Of a DNA stretch of 9,776 bases, positions 6,869 to 9,776 are shown piece after piece (within the stretch, counting starts at the first letter, position 1; the number at the start of each line of letters is the position of its first letter). The notes beneath the pieces are model-generated. The model made no database searches and was not told the origin of the DNA. It saw nothing but the letters and a program-made list of their open reading frames with translations. The position numbers and the translations under genes are program-made. The stretch covers positions 1 through 9,776 of the forward strand of contig JBFWIW010000087.1 in NCBI GenBank assembly GCA_050253535.1. Direction: 5' to 3'. This DNA comes from JBFWIW01 sp050253535 (GTDB taxonomy: Bacteria > Bacillota > Clostridia > Oscillospirales > Oscillospiraceae).

Positions 6869-6908
6869 AATATTATATCATAAACAACATTTATGATATA
6901 ATATTGCC
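6866..6908. promoter_or_regulatory. Symmetric divergent promoter inside a perfect 19-bp inverted repeat
   Basis: Arms 6866-6884 and 6890-6908 are perfectly complementary around a 5-base centre (CAACA). The right arm contains TGATATAAT, an extended -10 on the + strand (TATAAT 6897-6902) pointing at the fumarase gene. By symmetry the left arm has the same TGATATAAT on the - strand (6877-6872) pointing at the DUF3842 gene. The -35 positions (TATATC on both strands, 17-base spacing) are poor, so the extended -10 or an activator would have to carry the promoters. The two promoters overlap back to back, so one bound regulator could control both. Confidence 0.7.
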
Positions 6909-6933
6909 GAAATCCAAAATTGGAGGACTGTCT

Positions 6934-7776
6934 ATGAAAGAGGTAACATACGATGAAATAGCTGCGGCTGTTGAACGGCTATGTATAAGAAGTACAACCG
7001 TTTTGCCGCCGGATCTTGCGATAATTTTGGAATGCGCGTGCGACGCGGAGCCGTCAGAAGCCGGAAAAAACGCGCTTTACGATATTTATAAGAATTTTCA
7101 GGTTGCAGCGCGTGAGGGGCTCCCCATATGCCAGGACACCGGTATGGCCGTGGTATTTGCCGAGGTCGGACAGGACATGCACATAAAGGGCGGCAGCTTC
7201 GAGGAAGCTGTCTGCGAGGGCGTCCGCCGGGGGTACATTAACGGCGGCCTGCGCAAATCCGTCGTAAAAGACCCATTCCGCCGAGTAAATACCGGCGACA
7301 ACACGCCGCCGGTCATTCACACACGAATAGTACCGGGCGACACGCTGAAGCTGACCGTTGCGCCCAAGGGCTTCGGCAGCGAAAACTGCAGCGCTGCTAA
7401 GATGTTCTTGCCATCGGATGGGCAGGATTCGGTGGAGGCGTTTATAGTCGAGACTGTCTCAAACGCGGGGTCAAAGGCTTGCCCGCCGATGGTCGTCGGC
7501 ATAGGTCTTGGCGGCACGATAGAAAAGGCGGCGCTTCTGGCTAAAACCGCGCTCACTCGACCGGCTGACGCCAGGAACGCAGACCCGTTCTACGCAGAAA
7601 TGGAGGCGAGGATACTTACCGCCATAAACCGTTTGGGTATCGGGCCTCAGGGTTTTGGCGGCAAATATACGGCCGTCGCCGTTAATATAGAGGTGTTCCC
7701 GACGCATATTGCCGGGCTTCCCTGCGTCGTTAATATAGGTTGCCATGTCACCCGTCATGCTAGTACGGTACTGTAA
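6934..7776 (+). CDS. Class I fumarate hydratase, alpha subunit (TtdA/FumA N-terminal type)
   Basis: A 280-residue subunit of an oxygen-sensitive [4Fe-4S] hydro-lyase that interconverts fumarate and malate (or, in paralogues, tartrate and oxaloacetate). 'LPICQDTG' (63-70), 'KGFGSENCSA' (145-154), 'ACPPMVVGIGLGG' (182-194), and 'HIAGLPCVVNIGC' (258-270) are the family landmarks. Cys66, Cys183 and Cys270 sit where the three cluster ligands are expected, so the protein looks intact. Length fits a stand-alone alpha subunit. In two-subunit enzymes a beta gene of about 180 residues normally follows; here the next gene is hpf and no beta gene is in the window. The ATG at 6934 has GGAGG 7 bases upstream; the upstream in-frame TTG at 6904 lies inside the promoter repeat. 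Fumarase versus tartrate dehydratase cannot be settled from the alpha subunit alone. Confidence 0.92.
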   Translation: MKEVTYDEIAAAVERLCIRSTTVLPPDLAIILECACDAEPSEAGKNALYDIYKNFQVAAREGLPICQDTGMAVVFAEVGQDMHIKGGSFEEAVCEGVRRGYINGGLRKSVVKDPFRRVNTGDNTPPVIHTRIVPGDTLKLTVAPKGFGSENCSAAKMFLPSDGQDSVEAFIVETVSNAGSKACPPMVVGIGLGGTIEKAALLAKTALTRPADARNADPFYAEMEARILTAINRLGIGPQGFGGKYTAVAVNIEVFPTHIAGLPCVVNIGCHVTRHASTVL

Positions 7777-7870
7777 AATGCAAAAAACGACGTATTTAGT
7801 GACAGAATTGCTTGTTTTTAGAATTCCTGCGTAAAACGGGCAAAATTCACTAATAGTTAATAAAATTCGC

Positions 7871-7899
7871 TTCCATAACTGTGCAACATGTGGTATAAT
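7871..7899 (+). promoter_or_regulatory. Promoter of hpf
   Basis: TATAAT (7894-7899) is preceded by TGG, giving an extended -10. TTCCAT (7871-7876) at 17-base spacing is a weak -35. Transcription would begin near 7905, about 120 bases upstream of the hpf start codon. Confidence 0.7.
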
Positions 7900-7901
7900 A
7901 A

Positions 7902-8003
7902 GGCCGTAAAGGATGAGAAAGGTTAGGCGGGATGAGGTGGATCCCGCAGGAGACCATAGGTCGTCGGCCGGACGGCGGGGTTTTCTGCCCCGCTGTCCGG
8001 CGA
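7902..8003 (+). ncRNA. Structured hpf leader, candidate raiA-motif RNA
   Basis: The transcript between the promoter and the hpf ribosome site carries three local hairpins: GCGGGAT (7927-7933) with ATCCCGC (7941-7947), GACC (7952-7955) with GGTC (7959-7962), and a long stem 7967-7980 with 7988-8001 (14 pairs, one G-U). An outer pairing GGCCG (7902-7906) with CGGCC (7965-7969) would enclose the first two hairpins but competes with the base of the third. The position directly before raiA/hpf in a clostridium, and the purine-rich single-stranded segments, fit the reported raiA RNA motif of Firmicutes. The match is from memory, not from an alignment. Confidence 0.55.
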
Positions 8004-8025
8004 ACAGGAAAGGAGCTGATTTTAT

Positions 8026-8574
8026 ATGAGGTTTACTTTTACAGAGAAGAAAGTCCAGATTTCAGACGATCTTCGTGAATATGCGCAGAAGAAGATCGGC
8101 AAGCTCGAACGATTTTTCAAGGCAGAGTCAGAAGCGTATGCGTATGTCACATTTTCGATAGAGAGGGGCAGGCACATAGCTGAGGTTACAATTAATAACA
8201 ACAGCATGTTTTATCGGGTATCCGAGTCCACTGGTGACATGTACGCTTCCATAGATTCAGCGGTAGCTGGAATAGAGCGCCAGATCCGCAAAAACAAGAC
8301 CCGCCTGGAAAAGAAACTGCGCGAAGGGGCGTTTGAGCGCGAAGTCAAACCCGGCGTACCGGTTGTAAACGCGGAAGAGGAGGAGCGCGAATTTGAGATA
8401 ATCCGTACAAAGCGGTTCTCTATAAAGCCGATGACGCCGGAAGAGGCTATTCTCCAGATGAATCTTCTCAATCATGAGTTCTTCGTTTTCAAAAATCAGA
8501 ACGAGGAAGACGCTTTCGCAGTGGTATATAAACGTAATAACGGCGGATACGGACTTATCGAAAGCGGAGACTGA
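8026..8574 (+). CDS. hpf: Ribosome hibernation-promoting factor, long form
   Basis: A 182-residue cytoplasmic protein. Residues 1-98 form the HPF/YfiA/RaiA S30AE domain ('MRFTFTEKKVQISDDLREY', 'KIGKLERFF', 'EVTINNNSMFYRV', 'MYASIDSAVAGIERQIRKNK') that binds the decoding region of the 30S subunit. An acidic linker (about 105-124, 'AEEEERE') leads to the C-terminal dimerisation domain, 125-180 ('KRFSIKPMTPEEAILQMNLL', 'HEFFVF', 'VVYKRNNGGYGLIE'), which in long-form proteins joins two 70S ribosomes into a 100S dimer during slow growth or stress. Length matches the long form typical of Firmicutes. The start has AAAGGAG 10 bases upstream. It is a single-gene unit with its own promoter, structured leader and terminator, so control in the leader is plausible. 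Confidence 0.96.
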   Translation: MRFTFTEKKVQISDDLREYAQKKIGKLERFFKAESEAYAYVTFSIERGRHIAEVTINNNSMFYRVSESTGDMYASIDSAVAGIERQIRKNKTRLEKKLREGAFEREVKPGVPVVNAEEEEREFEIIRTKRFSIKPMTPEEAILQMNLLNHEFFVFKNQNEEDAFAVVYKRNNGGYGLIESGD

Positions 8575-8598
8575 GGCGCCTCAATAATCAAATTAACT

Positions 8599-8631
8599 AA
8601 AAACAGGCGGACAATATGTCCGCCTGTTTTT
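8599..8631. terminator. Terminator of hpf
   Basis: A perfect 14-bp stem (8599-8612 with 8618-8631, core CAGGCGGAC) has a 5-base loop AATAT. It has five A on the left and five T on the right, so it can work in both directions. It lies 24 bases after the hpf stop codon. Confidence 0.93.
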
Positions 8632-8693
8632 GAGGGAATAAATATGTCGGTAAAATATTACATAAATATTTATTAAAAAATACGGAACTTTTG

Positions 8694-8770
8694 CAAATCC
8701 GGTTCGTCATATGGGAAAAAGAGCCGGGAATACCTGTTTTAAAGCGGATTTGAGAGAGGCCGGCTTTTTT
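8694..8770 (+). terminator. Terminator-like element with competing upstream pairing
   Basis: AGCCGG (8722-8727) pairs with CCGGCT (8760-8765), extended by A/T and G-U pairs, and runs into TTTTTT (8765-8770), as in an intrinsic terminator. Inside its large loop CGGATTTG (8745-8752) is perfectly complementary to CAAATCCG (8694-8701) upstream. The two helices interlock, so they would form a pseudoknot or exclude each other. No reading frame is attached, and hpf already has its own terminator. Confidence 0.45.
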
Positions 8771-9012
8771 GTAATCGTCAGTCCCCGCTCTGTGTAACGG
8801 CCAGAAAGATACAATATCGGCGGGACGGAAGGAAACCGTTTGGCGACATTGGCGCTTCTGCCTAAATTTTTCCTAAAATGACAAAAATGTTGCCCCCCGA
8901 AAACTGTTGAAAAGCATCAGAATTGTGTTTAAAAGCAGAACTATTCTATGGCAAAAAAGCCATAAAAGACCGAAAAGTGGTTATAAACCGGCGATTTTTA
9001 CAAAGGTACCAT

Positions 9013-9034
9013 TTTGTTACGCTTTTGTAACAAA
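9013..9034. promoter_or_regulatory. Operator-like inverted repeat upstream of a strong promoter
   Basis: TTTGTTAC (9013-9020) and GTAACAAA (9027-9034) are perfect inverted copies separated by GCTTTT. The repeat ends 14 bases before the -35 box at 9049, a usual position for an activator or repressor site. The bound regulator is not identified. Confidence 0.5.
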
Positions 9035-9048
9035 TTCTCCTCAAATGG

Positions 9049-9077
9049 TTGACAGTGGATTATTATTATGCTAAACT
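9049..9077 (+). promoter_or_regulatory. Near-consensus promoter in the intergenic region
   Basis: An exact TTGACA (9049-9054) is followed after 17 bases by TAAACT (9072-9077), with an extended -10 TGC just before it. Transcription would begin near 9084. No protein gene follows for about 510 bases. Confidence 0.78.
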
Positions 9078-9083
9078 CTCATT

Positions 9084-9330
9084 GAGTAAGTTGTAAAGGA
9101 TCGGCGCTTGCAAAGTGACGCCGGTAATACATATTCTATATAGAGCGCGGCGCATTTCGGCTGTGCAAAATAATTTATGATGATGCAGGTTCTTCCCACG
9201 TAAGCTGACAAGCTATGACCGCGCTGCCCCGGGGCAGACGGTGGGGCGGTAAGAGTCTTCATTATGTAAGTGTACGGCGGCGTTCGGATGCCCGCCGAGC
9301 TGAAGAGCTCCGCCGTACTCCTCCTTTTTG
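9084..9330 (+). ncRNA. Unassigned structured transcript (non-coding RNA or leader of the SLH gene)
   Basis: The transcript from the promoter at 9049-9077 has a series of hairpins: CGGCG (9102-9106) with CGCCG (9119-9123); GCGCA (9150-9154) with TGTGC (9162-9166); and ACCG (9218-9221) with CGGT (9239-9242) around the self-complementary CTGCCCC/GGGGCAG (9224-9237). Near the 3' end, GTACGGCG (9272-9279) pairs with CGCCGTAC (9311-9318) around a GAGCT/AGCTC hairpin, followed by TCCTCC and TTTTT. AAAGGA (9095-9100) near the 5' end is complementary to TCCTTT (9322-9327), so the ends could close. Short frames here lack ribosome sites and protein character. A 6S-like or other small RNA is possible; I do not recognise the family. 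Confidence 0.45.
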
Positions 9331-9492
9331 CGGGGGCAGGAATAAAGTATTTATTTCGTCGTTTTTGGCGGCTTACATATGTAAATGGTGTATCCCGCGC
9401 TTTTAAGCGTATTTTCAGTATAGCAGAGCATTATTTAAAAGCCGGTTTAATTATAAAACCGGCAGGTCGCATTTTTGTTTTTATTTAGAAAA
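9331..9492. other. Intergenic region between the structured transcript and the SLH control region
   Basis: No gene is visible. It contains the inverted repeat AATAAA-GTA-TTTATT (9341-9355), a small CGCTT/AAGCG hairpin near 9399, and the terminator-like hairpin at 9441-9463. Confidence 0.5.
9441..9480 (+). terminator. Terminator-like hairpin before the SLH gene
   Basis: GCCGGTTT (9441-9448) pairs perfectly with AAACCGGC (9456-9463) around a 7-base loop. The T-rich stretch ATTTTTGTTT begins 8 bases after the stem, further than usual, so termination may be partial. It would separate the upstream transcript from the SLH gene. Confidence 0.5.
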
Positions 9493-9520
9493 ATTGCCTC
9501 AATATCGGTGATATTGCCTC
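9493..9520. promoter_or_regulatory. Operator-like site upstream of the SLH gene
   Basis: ATTGCCTC occurs twice (9493-9500 and 9513-9520), 20 bases apart or about two helical turns. Between and overlapping them is the inverted repeat CAATATC-GGT-GATATTG (9500-9516). The second copy contains a TTGCCT that could also be a -35 box. Confidence 0.45.
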
Positions 9521-9542
9521 ATCCGGCATTCACATATATTAG
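9514..9542 (+). promoter_or_regulatory. Possible promoter of the SLH gene
   Basis: TTGCCT (9514-9519) is a fair -35. The -10 is either TATATT (9535-9540, 15-base spacing) or TATTAG (9537-9542, 17-base spacing), neither ideal. A GCCCG/CGGGC hairpin (9542-9546 with 9557-9561) would lie at the start of the leader. Confidence 0.35.
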
Positions 9543-9596
9543 CCCGATTTCATGTGCGGGCAAAATCAGATATTATTTTAAGGAGGAAAAAACTAC

Positions 9597-9776
9597 ATGA
9601 AGACTCTCAAAAGAACTCTGGCACTTGTCCTCGTTCTTGCTCTGTCTGTCAGCTTCTTCGCTTTCGGCGCATCAGCTGATTTTAGTGACGCAGACACGAT
9701 CGAGTACACGGACGAAGTCTCGATTTTGACCGGACTCGGCATTATCGCAGGCTTCGAAGACGGCAGCTTCCAGCCC
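9597..9776 (+). CDS. Secreted S-layer homology (SLH) domain protein, N-terminal end, partial
   Basis: The first 60 codons are in the window and the frame is open to the edge. Residues 1-27 are a typical Sec signal peptide: basic 'MKTLKR', a hydrophobic core 'LALVLVLALSVSFFAF', and an 'ASA' cleavage site before Asp28. The mature part begins with an SLH repeat: 'FSDADTIEYTDEVSILTGLGIIAGFEDGSFQP' has the F-x-D opening, the 'LTGLGII-GFEDGSF-P' core and the spacing of the family. SLH domains anchor proteins to secondary cell-wall polymers, so this is a cell-surface or S-layer protein whose main function lies in the missing part. AAGGAGG (9580-9586) lies 10 bases before the ATG, and the frame is rich in favoured codons, which suggests high expression. 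Confidence 0.93.
   Translation, partial: MKTLKRTLALVLVLALSVSFFAFGASADFSDADTIEYTDEVSILTGLGIIAGFEDGSFQP

Larger units (their letters stand above)
8632..9048. other. Intergenic region without a credible gene
   Basis: No reading frame here has a ribosome site together with protein-like composition. The stretch is A/T-rich with many A and T runs. It holds a terminator-like element (8694-8770), partially complementary GTCCCCGC/GCGGGAC segments near 8781 and 8819, a TATGGC-A6-GCCATA hairpin (8947-8964), and an 8-6-8 inverted repeat just before the next promoter (9013-9034). A weak promoter candidate, TTGAAA (8907-8912) with TTAAAA (8929-8934), is also present. Confidence 0.6.

Noticed and set aside
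7796..7853. 7-bp inverted copies TTAGTGA and TCACTAA after the fumarase gene as a terminator
   Set aside because: The loop is over 40 bases and no T run follows; it is likely chance in an A/T-rich gap. I see no clear terminator for the fumarase gene.
9013..9034. Rex redox-repressor site
   Set aside because: The half-sites resemble the clostridial TTGTTAA/TTAACAA type, but the spacing is two bases too long and the inner bases differ. A TnrA box also fails on spacing.
9215..9488. Two overlapping frames of 63 and 72 codons in the region before the SLH gene
   Set aside because: They lack ribosome sites, span GC-rich hairpins and the terminator-like element, and look like arginine-rich noise.

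Overview
The window looks like a chromosomal segment of an anaerobic, moderately GC-rich Firmicute of the Clostridia, most likely Oscillospiraceae-like. This is an inference from gene content: a fused alpha/beta 2-oxoacid dehydrogenase E1, a DUF3842 protein, an ECF-transporter S component, a long-form hibernation factor behind a structured leader, and a secreted S-layer-homology (SLH) protein of the kind common in that group. Promoters are sigma-A-like, often with an extended -10 (TGn), and ribosome binding sites are strong GGAGG types. There are no tRNA or rRNA genes, transposases, CRISPR arrays or phage genes in the window.

Left part (1-3514): the 3' end of dihydrolipoyl dehydrogenase (E3) is followed by one 823-residue protein that joins the E1-alpha and E1-beta subunits of a 2-oxoacid dehydrogenase complex. 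A phosphoglycolate-phosphatase-like HAD hydrolase follows 13 bases later, and a perfect 17-bp hairpin terminator closes the unit. Next (3603-4456) is a second HAD hydrolase of the NagD-like IIA class with its own promoter.

Middle (4453-6214): an exact consensus promoter, whose -35 box overlaps the stop codon of the NagD-like gene, drives a structured leader of about 120 nt. An integral membrane ECF S component comes next, and nine bases further a two-domain protein with a conserved N-terminal domain and a uridine-kinase-like P-loop domain. Uptake followed by phosphorylation (salvage of a vitamin or nucleoside-like compound) is the natural reading. A bidirectional terminator is shared with the convergent DUF3842 gene.

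Right part (6283-9776): the DUF3842 gene and a class I fumarase alpha-subunit gene diverge from a perfect 19-bp inverted repeat that carries one extended -10 box on each strand. No fumarase beta gene follows. Next is hpf with a strong promoter, a leader resembling the raiA RNA motif, and a clean terminator. The last 965 bases before the SLH gene hold no credible protein gene but are rich in signals: a terminator-like element with competing pairing, an operator-like inverted repeat, a near-consensus promoter, a roughly 240-nt structured transcript, and an operator-like site upstream of the SLH gene, which runs off the window edge.
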